From contig CBDDCC010000010.1 of assembly GCA_965225935.1 (NCBI GenBank), positions 1-64,000 of the forward strand: a stretch of DNA of 64,000 bases, in the 5' to 3' direction. A program made the position numbers and the translations under genes. Below are positions 55,521 through 63,010 of the stretch, piece by piece. This DNA comes from CALJXB01 sp965225935 (GTDB taxonomy: Bacteria > Pseudomonadota > Alphaproteobacteria > Kiloniellales > JAKSDN01). Numbering within the stretch: position 1 is the stretch's first letter; every line of letters starts with the position of its first letter. The notes below the pieces were generated by a model. That model ran no database searches. It saw only the letters and a list, made by a program, of their open reading frames with translations, and was not told the DNA's origin.

Positions 55521-56378
55521 ATGACTCCGCGGCGGGCGTTGCTTTCACTGCCGATCGCCTTCGTGGTCGTCTTCGTTCTCGGGCCGCTTGCGGTCACGCT
55601 CGTGATCAGCTTTTGGCAGAGGGCCGGGTTCCACCTGGAACCCGCCCTTTCTTTCCAGGCTTACGAGACCTTCTTCGGCAGCGTCCGTGTCGGCGTTCTG
55701 CAAAGGAGCATGATCGTCGCGCTGCTGACGACCGCTATCAGCCTGATCCTGGCCTATCCGATTGCCTACCTGCTGGCACTGCGCGTGCGGCCCGCTGTCA
55801 CGCGGATCGTTCTCCTGCTGCTCACCATTCCCTTCCTGGTGAACTACGTTATCCGCAACTTCGCCTGGGCCTATCTCCTGGGCCGTAACGGTCCGGTCAA
55901 CGAGGCGATGATCGCGCTTGGCCTGACGGATCAGCCGCTTGACTGGCTGCTGTTCGGGGACTTTTCCGTCTTCGTCGGGCTGATCTCCTCCTACATGCCG
56001 ATCATGGTCTTTCCGCTTTGGTTGTCGCTTTCCGGCATTGACCGGCGCTTGATCGAAGCGAGTTGGATGCTCGGCGCGAACCCGCTAGTAACGTTCTTCC
56101 GCGTGACATTGCCGCTCTCGCTGCCAGGCCTGTTTGCGGCGGCGATCTTCTGCCTGGTCGGTGTGTTTGGCGAGAGCGCGGTGCCGTTGATCCTCGGCGG
56201 CGCGGGCTACGAGCTTATGGGCAACACCATAAGCAGCGCCATGACGGTTTTGGACTATCCGCTGGCCGCGGCGATGTCCACCGTGGTGGCCGCCGTCATG
56301 ACCGTGCTTCTCGTTGCCTGGTACTTCGGCTTCGATGTCCGCGCCTTCCTTGGGCAGATCATGCGTTGGCGTTACTGA
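55521..56378 (+). CDS. ABC permease (PotB-like) of the second importer
   Basis: This 285-residue permease begins with a hydrophobic helix (LLSLPIAFVVVFVLGPLAVTL) and has six predicted helices. The EAA loop is IDRRLIEASWMLGANPLVTFFR. NYVIRNFAWAYLLGRNGPVNEA and VFGESAVPLILGGAGYELMG are typical PotB-family segments. It lies between the binding-protein gene and the PHP phosphoesterase gene, ten bases before the latter, so importer and hydrolase are probably co-expressed. Confidence 0.9.
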   Translation: MTPRRALLSLPIAFVVVFVLGPLAVTLVISFWQRAGFHLEPALSFQAYETFFGSVRVGVLQRSMIVALLTTAISLILAYPIAYLLALRVRPAVTRIVLLLLTIPFLVNYVIRNFAWAYLLGRNGPVNEAMIALGLTDQPLDWLLFGDFSVFVGLISSYMPIMVFPLWLSLSGIDRRLIEASWMLGANPLVTFFRVTLPLSLPGLFAAAIFCLVGVFGESAVPLILGGAGYELMGNTISSAMTVLDYPLAAAMSTVVAAVMTVLLVAWYFGFDVRAFLGQIMRWRY

Positions 56379-56388
56379 GGGTGGGGCA

Positions 56389-57348
56389 ATGAACGCGAAC
56401 TTTGTGTCGAGCTACCTGCCGCTTGGCAAACAAACTGCCTGGCTGCGCGGCAATCATCACGGCCACACGACGCGCTCCGACGGCGAAGACGACCCCTTCG
56501 AGACGCTCACCGCCTACGAGGCGGCCGGCTACGACTACATCGCCCTGTCCGAGCATGACCTTTTCGTCGATCCTCGGACCTATCAGGACCGCACGACGAT
56601 GACCGTCCTACCGGCCGTAGAGATCACCTCGGCAGCTGGCCAGACCTTGATGCATCTTGGCGCCGGCCCGGACATCCCCACTGCCAAGTCCCTAACCATG
56701 CCGGAGATCGCCGCCTTCGTTGCGGCTCGCGGCGGCCTTTTCGTGGCAGATCATCCCAACTGGATCTACGCGCCGCCCCGGCGTCATGCGACGCTGGACG
56801 CGTTGCTGACACTGCCCTCTCTCGGCGCCATCGAGATCTACACCGGTGTCATCGAGCGCCTGGCGGGCAGCCCTTATGCCCTCGAGGTGTGGGACGGTCT
56901 GCTGACGGCGGGCGGGCGGGTCTTTGGCCACGCGGTCGACGATCAGCATAGCGTCATGGACCGTTTTCTCGGCTGGAACTCTGTGCAATGGCCGGCCGGC
57001 GAGCCCCTGAGTGCAGAGGGTGTGATCGGCGCACTGTCAGACGGTCGCTTCTATGCCTCTACCGGCGTGACGATCACGAAGCTTGGGCTCACCGAGGACC
57101 GGCAAACCATCGTGGTCGAATCCGATGCGGAACAGATCCTGTGGCGCGTTCGCGATGGTATGCTGGCCGAGATCACCGACGGCGGCAACGGGCGCCTTAG
57201 CCTCGACGCCCTGCCTCGATTGCCGCGTCTCAGCAGCTTTTGGCAGCACATCGACAGGCCGGCCGATGCGATCTACGTGCGCGCTGAGTTGGTCGGCCGC
57301 AAGGGCAGCTATGCTTGGACGCAGCCGTTTTTCCTTGAGCAAGGATGA
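56389..57348 (+). CDS. PHP-domain phosphoesterase (CehA/McbA-like) inside an ABC importer operon
   Basis: This 319-residue protein has the PHP metal-binding motifs: RGNHHGHTTRSDGED at the start (His-x-His plus Asp), YDYIALSEHD (Glu/His-Asp), LPAVEITSAAG (Glu), FVADHPNW (His) and FGHAVDDQHS (Asp-x-His region). CehA-type PHP proteins lack DNA polymerase parts and hydrolyse phosphate or phosphonate esters and related substrates. It has no evident signal peptide, so it acts in the cytoplasm on imported compound. It sits between the two permease genes of the importer, and a GGGGCAATG start context is seen. Confidence 0.88.
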   Translation: MNANFVSSYLPLGKQTAWLRGNHHGHTTRSDGEDDPFETLTAYEAAGYDYIALSEHDLFVDPRTYQDRTTMTVLPAVEITSAAGQTLMHLGAGPDIPTAKSLTMPEIAAFVAARGGLFVADHPNWIYAPPRRHATLDALLTLPSLGAIEIYTGVIERLAGSPYALEVWDGLLTAGGRVFGHAVDDQHSVMDRFLGWNSVQWPAGEPLSAEGVIGALSDGRFYASTGVTITKLGLTEDRQTIVVESDAEQILWRVRDGMLAEITDGGNGRLSLDALPRLPRLSSFWQHIDRPADAIYVRAELVGRKGSYAWTQPFFLEQG

Positions 57349-57387
57349 TTGGGCGGAGCAAGGGGCGATGTTTTCGGGGAACGATCG

Positions 57388-58176
57388 GTGACTCACAAAG
57401 GTTTTAGCCAAGCGGCGCTTTGGACCGTCGCGGCGGCGGTCCTGGCCTTCCTCTACCTTCCGCTGTTTCCACCTCTGCTCCTCTCCTTCAGCCCTGAGGG
57501 GCAGGGGGTGCAGGCGAGCGGCTTCACCCTGCGTTGGTATCGCGAGATGTGGCAGCAGCCGATCCTCACTTCCTCCTTCAAGACCTCTCTCGTCGCCGCG
57601 GCAATCGTGGGTTTGGTCACGCCGTTGCTGGCCCTCTTGGCCGCCATGGCCGTGCGGGAGTTCCGCTCGCGGCGGATCATCGTGCTGCTTCTCGTACTGC
57701 CGCTCTTCGTGCCGGCGGTGTCCATGGGGCTGTCGACCGCCTTTTTCTTTCAGCGGCTCGGTCTCCCGCCGTCCTTGCTGACGATCGTCCTGGTGCATGT
57801 GATCTGGGCCTTGCCCTTCGCCTTCCTGATCACGCTCGCCGTCATGGCGACCTTCAATCCCCTATACCTGGAGGCGGCCTACCTCAGCGGTGCGGGCCGC
57901 TGGCGGGCCTTCATGGATGTCGAATTGCCCTTGATCTTCCCGGGTATCTTCGGCGCCGCCATCTTTTCGGTGATCCTCTCCTTCAACGAGACCATACGGA
58001 CGACCATGGTTCAGGGGCCGCTCAATACGGTGCAGACCTATATCTGGTCGACCTTCCTGCAGGTCGGACTCTCGCCGACGCTCTATGCGTTGATGGGACT
58101 GCTGGTCATCCTGACCTTTGGCCTAATGGTGGTGATGATCCTGCTCGGCTTCGCACGGTCCCGTAGGGTCCGCTAG
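57388..58176 (+). CDS. ABC permease (PotC-like) of the second importer
   Basis: This 262-residue permease from the GTG at 57388 (GGGGA upstream) has LALLAAMAVREFRSRRIIVL, the VHVIWALPFAFLITLAVMATF region and an EAA loop (YLEAAYLSGAGRWRAFMDVEL), as in PotC. The open frame extends back to 57349, but those residues look non-native. Its gene converges with the ATPase gene of the opposite strand, 37 bases away. Together with the binding protein and PotB-like permease it completes the channel of the importer. Confidence 0.88.
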   Translation: MTHKGFSQAALWTVAAAVLAFLYLPLFPPLLLSFSPEGQGVQASGFTLRWYREMWQQPILTSSFKTSLVAAAIVGLVTPLLALLAAMAVREFRSRRIIVLLLVLPLFVPAVSMGLSTAFFFQRLGLPPSLLTIVLVHVIWALPFAFLITLAVMATFNPLYLEAAYLSGAGRWRAFMDVELPLIFPGIFGAAIFSVILSFNETIRTTMVQGPLNTVQTYIWSTFLQVGLSPTLYALMGLLVILTFGLMVVMILLGFARSRRVR

Positions 58177-58213
58177 CCCATTTCCTATCGGCCGGCCCGG
58201 CGTGCGGCGTGCC

Positions 58214-59329
58214 TCAGTCCTGCAAAAGCACCAGGTCTGTAAGTTCGAAGCCGACCCAAGTTTGGCCGTTGACCCCATCAGTTGCCGCCTGTGGCGAGGA
58301 CGCGGTTAACCGCTGGCCATCGGCCAGCTCCAGAGCGTGGTCCGTTTTGCTGCCTCGGTAGGTCGTCGACAGGACCTGGGCCTGAAGCCGAACGGCGCAG
58401 GTTTCGGCGGCGGTGCCGACAACGAGATCTTCGGCCCGCACCGCCAAGCTGACAGCCTGAGGTGTTGGCTCGCGCGAGGAAACGTCAATGTCCAGGGGCG
58501 TCCCCGACAGGACGAATGTTGCCTGGCTCCCAGGCGAGGCTGCGGCATTCGCCGTCAAAACGTTGCAGCCACGAAAGAACTCGGCGACGAAGCGCGTCGC
58601 CGGCCGACGGAACATCTCCTCTGGGACCGCCAACTGTACCACCTTGCCGTGATTCAGAATGGCGATGCGGTCACTCATAGCGAGTGCTTCTTCTTGATCG
58701 TGCGTGACGTAGATGAATGTCGTCCCGGTGCTACGCTGGATGCGTTTCAACTCGCCTTGCATCTCCCGCCTGATCTTTTCGTCCAAGGCGGACAGGGGCT
58801 CGTCGAGGAGCAGGATGGCGGGCTCCGGTGCCAAGGCGCGCGCCAAGGCGACCCGCTGTTGTTCTCCCCCGGACAGCAGCGAAGTATTCTTGGCCTCCAT
58901 GCCTTGCAAGCCGACCATCGCGAGGAGCGCCTCCACGCGCGCGTCGGTCTCACGTCGACCGTGACCGCGAACCTTGAGCCCATAGCCGACATTCGCAGCG
59001 ACCGACATATGCGGGAAGACCGCATACTGCTGAAACACCATGCCCAGGTTTCTGTTCCAAGGCGCCACACCCGCTACGTCCTGCCCGGCGATCCGCACTT
59101 GGCCGGTCTCCGCCGCCTCGAGCCCGGCAACGATGCGAAGCAGGGTCGACTTTCCCGACCCGCTGGGGCCGAGCAAGGTGAAGAACTCGCCACGTCTGAC
59201 CGTGAGGTCGATGCGATCGGCCACGACTTTGCCATCGAAGGCCTTGCTGACGCCGATCAGCTCAAGGCTCGTCGGCACTGACTCCGACGATCGCTGAGGG
59301 GTTCGTGTGCTCGGCATCTCTAGATCCAT
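58214..59329 (-). CDS. ABC ATPase (PotA-like) of the second importer, opposite strand
   Basis: This 371-residue ATPase has Walker A LLGPSGSGKST, Q-loop MVFQQYAVFPHM, signature LLSGGEQQRVALARAL, Walker B ILLLDEPLSALD and the His switch YVTHDQEEAL, plus a C-terminal TOBE region. It is the only ATPase next to the second importer, which otherwise lacks one, so it probably energises that importer despite being encoded convergently. An alternative start at 59317 would remove four residues. Its upstream region contains the operator-like motif at 59531. Confidence 0.92.
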   Translation of the reverse strand: MDLEMPSTRTPQRSSESVPTSLELIGVSKAFDGKVVADRIDLTVRRGEFFTLLGPSGSGKSTLLRIVAGLEAAETGQVRIAGQDVAGVAPWNRNLGMVFQQYAVFPHMSVAANVGYGLKVRGHGRRETDARVEALLAMVGLQGMEAKNTSLLSGGEQQRVALARALAPEPAILLLDEPLSALDEKIRREMQGELKRIQRSTGTTFIYVTHDQEEALAMSDRIAILNHGKVVQLAVPEEMFRRPATRFVAEFFRGCNVLTANAAASPGSQATFVLSGTPLDIDVSSREPTPQAVSLAVRAEDLVVGTAAETCAVRLQAQVLSTTYRGSKTDHALELADGQRLTASSPQAATDGVNGQTWVGFELTDLVLLQD

Positions 59330-59530
59330 GTCAGTATCCCAACGGCCAGACGCGTAGCCCCGGAGAACTCTGGTGCCATGCGCTTCATCTACAAGGGATC
59401 ACGTGGTACGAGTCCAACATCGTCAAGCGTCTAGCGACAGCTTCAGGCTGAGCCCGATGGCGGGTCCAGTACATGCTGCTCTGCTCGCGGCTATAATAGC
59501 GACGAACCAAGTTGGTGCTCCAGTCTATTC

Positions 59531-59543
59531 TGAGATTTTCTCA
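59531..59543. promoter_or_regulatory. Operator-like palindrome TGAGA-TTT-TCTCA
   Basis: This is a perfect 13-base palindrome in the divergent region between the ATPase gene and the metallophosphoesterase genes. It is of the same class as the sites at 46232, 49919, 49952 and 54185. A second inverted repeat (AAAATTG...CAATTTT, 59558-59580) lies just beyond. The rest of the 370-base intergenic space (59330-59699) contains no supported gene. Confidence 0.55.
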
Positions 59544-59699
59544 TGTATTCTGTAAAGAAAATTGGGCCGAACTCAATTTTGGTCTAAGCTATCTTTGACG
59601 GGCAGCGAAGGCGAAACAGCTGCAAATCCGGGATCAGTGGGATCTGGATGATGACGCATTGGCCGTTTGACGTGGTCGATTTGACGACGAGGAGGTGTG

Positions 59700-61229
59700 A
59701 TGCGATGGCGCCGTCGAGCGCCGTCCCATCCATCGGCCGACGCCGAATCCGTGCAAGCCGCTTGGGCAAGGGCCAGCATAGATGCACTCCAGTGTCTATC
59801 CGCTAATGCGGGCAGCTGGCAGATGAGTAGCCACCGCTTCGTTCTGGTTGGCGACTTCTGTTCCGGTGTTCCGGGTGGCCCGCACGAGGCGATCCTCGCG
59901 GCGATCAGCGCGCAGATCGCCGGTCTTGAGCCTGAACCGGACTTCATCTGTTTCCTCGGCGATCACATTCAGGGCCTGACGCCGGACGAACGACAGCTAC
60001 GCGGCCAGTGGCGGCACTGGCTCGACAACGAGTTCGGCTGGACGAAGGCGCGCAGCTTTCCCGTCTATCACCTTACCAGCAACCACAACACCTACGACGC
60101 GATGAGCGAGCGGGTGTTCCGCGAGCTGTTCCCGGGCCTGCCCCAGAACGGGCCGCCGAACGACCTGGGTTTGAGCTACTTCGCCTTGCACGACGATCTG
60201 CTGCTGATATTCACGAACTCGGCGACCGCGCGCCTGGGAGCGGGGCGGATCGAGACCGATTGGATCGCGGAGGTCCTGGCGCGGCATCGGGACGTGCCTC
60301 ACAAGCTCGTCTTCGGGCATTACCCGGTCCTGCCGGTCAATGGCTACACGCAATACCCACTGTGGCGAATTCCGCCCGAAGAGGGCGATGCGCTCTGGCG
60401 GCTGCTGGTTGACCACGATGTCGCGGTTTATGTCTGCAGCCATGCCATTGCTTACGACGTTCGTGTGCGCGAAGGCGTCCTGCAAGTCTGCTCGGCGGGC
60501 GTCGGGACCCGCTATGGCCCGACCGGGGACTTCATGCGGGGCACTTGCGAGTTTTTCCATTTCCTGCTCTGCAGCCTTGGCGAGAGGAATCTGCACTGTG
60601 ACGTCATTGATGAGCGAGAGCACCGGCGGCGTCAGCTCCGCTGGCCGCTGCAGGGGCTTGGGCGCGCTGAGCTTGGAGACCGCAGTCCAGAAAACAGAGT
60701 CACGAATGATCTATGCCTCCCGGAGAGGCCCGCGTGGCTACGGTTCGATATCGAGATGACCAAGTCGGACACGGCCGTAACGACCGCGGATCGCGAGACG
60801 CTTCTATGCGGTTACGACGTCGACGAGGGGCCGCCGACAATCTGGGTTGGCCGAGAGGCAGAGCAGTCCGTGGTTGAGATCGTGCTCTGGCCAGGCGGTC
60901 CCGTCGGCCGTTGGGTGCTGCGCTCTTGCTCCGGTCATGCGCGCTTCGCGCTGGAGATCCTGCCGGAGTTGGGCCCAGGCGGCGTCATTGTCCGGTTGGA
61001 CGGCGGACCTCCATCAACCCTCCTGACAAGTGTCGCGGAGGATCTGGACCGGGTTCATTGGCCACGACACTGGTGTCTGGGCCATGGGCCGAGCGGTGTG
61101 ACCGACGAGCCCTATGGCGGTCGGATCGATGCCACCTATGGCTATGAGGCCTGCACGGCGGCCTTGGAGAGGTCGCATGACGGCATCGGGACGAGAGTGG
61201 GGCGTGGTCAAAACAGCGAGGATCAGTGA
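59700..61229 (+). CDS. Metallophosphoesterase with C-terminal extension
   Basis: This protein is up to 509 residues long. The calcineurin-type phosphoesterase core begins at RFVLVGDFCSG (Asp) and continues with FICFLGDHIQG (Gly-Asp-His), YHLTSNHNTYD (Asn-His), HKLVFGHYPVLP (Gly-His) and VCSHAIAYD, covering the expected metal ligands. A further ~230 residues of unknown, beta-rich sequence follow. The ATG at 59700 is very close to a GGAGGT site. An internal ATG at 59823, just before the domain, is a serious alternative. It abuts a second phosphoesterase gene, so the two act together. Confidence 0.8.
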   Translation: MRWRRRAPSHPSADAESVQAAWARASIDALQCLSANAGSWQMSSHRFVLVGDFCSGVPGGPHEAILAAISAQIAGLEPEPDFICFLGDHIQGLTPDERQLRGQWRHWLDNEFGWTKARSFPVYHLTSNHNTYDAMSERVFRELFPGLPQNGPPNDLGLSYFALHDDLLLIFTNSATARLGAGRIETDWIAEVLARHRDVPHKLVFGHYPVLPVNGYTQYPLWRIPPEEGDALWRLLVDHDVAVYVCSHAIAYDVRVREGVLQVCSAGVGTRYGPTGDFMRGTCEFFHFLLCSLGERNLHCDVIDEREHRRRQLRWPLQGLGRAELGDRSPENRVTNDLCLPERPAWLRFDIEMTKSDTAVTTADRETLLCGYDVDEGPPTIWVGREAEQSVVEIVLWPGGPVGRWVLRSCSGHARFALEILPELGPGGVIVRLDGGPPSTLLTSVAEDLDRVHWPRHWCLGHGPSGVTDEPYGGRIDATYGYEACTAALERSHDGIGTRVGRGQNSEDQ

Positions 61230-62027
61230 ATGAGGGAGCGCCTTCTCATCGCTCAGATCACCGATCTGCATATCGATGACGGCTCAGCGCGCGTGAATCC
61301 CCTCAAGGGTGACACGCGCGCGCGCCTCGCCCGTGTCGTCGCCTACCTCAACGCCCTGGAGCCGCGGCCGGATCTCGTCCTCACCACGGGTGATCTGACC
61401 GACTTCGGGACGGCGGCGGAATATGCCGCCCTTCGGTCGTTCCTAGACAGGCTGGAAATGCCGAACTTCATCCTTCCCGGCAACCACGACCGGCGTGATG
61501 CGTTGCGAGAGGCCTTCTCCGATCACGACTACCTGCCGCGCGACGGTTTTCTGCACTATGTCATCGACGATTATCCGGTCCGCCTGATCGGCTTGGACAC
61601 GCTGGTCCCAGGCCAGGAAGGCGGAGCTCTCTGCAGTGACCGATTGGCTTGGCTGGAAGACCGCCTCTGCGAAGACCAGGTCAAGCCGACGCTGATCTTC
61701 ATGCACCATCCGCCCTATCGGACGGGAATGCCGCAGCTCGATGAGGTCAATTGCGGCGGTGGCAGTCGGATGGCGGAGATTGTCGCCTGCCACCGCAACG
61801 TCGAGGGCATCCTGTGCGGTCACCTCCACAGATCCACCTCTGTTCGTTTCGGCGGTACGGTGGCGATGTCGCTGCCTGCGGTCGCGCCGGAGCTTGCACT
61901 GATTCTCAATAGCTCTGCCCGACCCGACTATGTCCCATCGCCAGCGCAGTTCGGTCTGCACCTATTGAGCGCGGCAGGACTGGTTACGCACATCGTGGCG
62001 GTGCCCGATAGTCCAAAGGTAAACTGA
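61230..62027 (+). CDS. Class III cyclic-nucleotide/phosphodiester phosphodiesterase (CpdA/GpdQ-like)
   Basis: This 265-residue metallophosphoesterase has all five blocks: AQITDLHID (Asp-x-His), LVLTTGDLTDFG (Gly-Asp), FILPGNHDRRD (Gly-Asn-His-Asp), LIFMHHPPYRTG (His) and ILCGHLHRST (Gly-His-x-His). Enzymes of this type cleave cAMP or glycerophosphodiesters. Given the importer operons and the PHP hydrolase next door, a role in breaking an imported phosphodiester is more likely than cAMP signalling. Its ATG directly follows the upstream stop. Confidence 0.92.
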   Translation: MRERLLIAQITDLHIDDGSARVNPLKGDTRARLARVVAYLNALEPRPDLVLTTGDLTDFGTAAEYAALRSFLDRLEMPNFILPGNHDRRDALREAFSDHDYLPRDGFLHYVIDDYPVRLIGLDTLVPGQEGGALCSDRLAWLEDRLCEDQVKPTLIFMHHPPYRTGMPQLDEVNCGGGSRMAEIVACHRNVEGILCGHLHRSTSVRFGGTVAMSLPAVAPELALILNSSARPDYVPSPAQFGLHLLSAAGLVTHIVAVPDSPKVN

Positions 62028-62372
62028 TCGTGCCGTGGGGAAATTGCGTCGTGGACGGCAAATGCCTGTGTCCGCTGGAGCAAGCTCTGGTGCAACTGAG
62101 AATGAAGAGATGCGCCGATTGGACCATCATGCTGCTGTTTGGAAAAGGCCCTACTGATATCGTCGGTTGCGGGCCTCCGCAACCACCGGCGTAGGAAAAG
62201 CCGCCTGCTGCCAATGTGTTACGGGGCTTTTTCGAGTGAATTGAGATCCTCCAAAATCTGGCCCTAATAAAATCAGTCATTTATCTGGCAAGTCTAAATC
62301 GCCTCATAACTAATTGCTATCTGCTTTCAGCCGCCGCGCGACGCTCCGGTGGCTGCGTAATGAGATCTGGTG
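62028..62372. other. Intergenic region with second hairpin repeat
   Basis: No gene is supported in these 345 bases. They contain the 21-bp hairpin at 62165-62185, after which the DNA turns AT-rich (about 62215-62325). It forms the right boundary of the catabolic block whose left boundary has the same hairpin. Confidence 0.5.
62165..62185. repeat. 21-bp perfect hairpin repeat, copy 2
   Basis: This is identical to the 21 bases at 35710-35730, in the same orientation, with arms GGTTGCGG/CCGCAACC. Flanking bases on both sides differ between the copies, so the repeat unit is essentially these 21 bases. The two copies enclose 26.4 kb of metabolic and transport genes. Confidence 0.8.
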
Positions 62373-62945
62373 CTAGGAGCTGGGGGCGCGGCGATGGCGG
62401 GTCGCGGCCGTCCGATTCTCTGTAAAAAGTTGACGAATAACGGCCTTCGCCTGGGCACTGGCGGCCGCGGCGCCGAGGCTGGAGGCGGCCGCGGTCACCC
62501 CCTCGTGCAACAGAAAGAGAGGCCGTAGGAGCGGACGTTGTGACGCCAGCAGGCGCGCGGCGATTTCGTCGCGCACCCCCTGCTTGTTGCGCTCCACTTC
62601 GGCGTGGATGGCGGCGCTCTCCGGATGGGAGGCCAGGGCTTGCACGAAGAGACAGCCTCGCGCGCCGCTGCTCTCCATCCAACTCTCGAGTTGGCCGAAG
62701 AGATGAAGCACCGCACACTCGCCGGGCTGCGCCGGCTTCCGCGTGCGCAGATGCTCCAGATAGAGCGTGTGCCGATGGGCAAGCGCGGCCACGATCATGG
62801 CCTCGCGCGAGGGATAGTGCTTGTAGAGCGTGCGGATGCTGACGCTGGCGGCCTCTCTGATCGCCTCGACCCCGGGCTCGGCGAATCCGCGCTCGGCGAA
62901 CAGCGCATTGGCGGCGGTGGCGATCTTGATCTTGGTGGTGGACAT
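62373..62945 (-). CDS. TetR/AcrR-family transcriptional regulator
   Basis: This 190-residue protein has a standard TetR N-terminal domain: KIATAANALFAERGFAEPG, then VEAIREAASVSIRTLYKHYPSREAM. A helical ligand-binding part follows, with the TetR_C-like GARGCLFVQAL segment. It is divergent from the M24-family gene, and a near-perfect palindrome lies between the two, so it probably represses itself and that gene. Confidence 0.92.
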   Translation of the reverse strand: MSTTKIKIATAANALFAERGFAEPGVEAIREAASVSIRTLYKHYPSREAMIVAALAHRHTLYLEHLRTRKPAQPGECAVLHLFGQLESWMESSGARGCLFVQALASHPESAAIHAEVERNKQGVRDEIAARLLASQRPLLRPLFLLHEGVTAAASSLGAAAASAQAKAVIRQLFTENRTAATRHRRAPSS

Positions 62946-62954
62946 GGGCTATGG

Positions 62955-62972
62955 GTATAGTGATCACTCTAC
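62955..62972. promoter_or_regulatory. TetR operator-like palindrome
   Basis: GTATAGTGATCACTCTAC is an 18-base palindrome with one mismatched pair and a perfect AGTGATCACT core. It lies 10 bases upstream of the tetR start and 39 bases before the M24 gene. TetR-family repressors commonly bind such sites in divergent regions. Confidence 0.65.
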
Positions 62973-63010
62973 TTCGGATTGTCAGCCAAGAATAGCTTGT
63001 CGGGGGCCGG

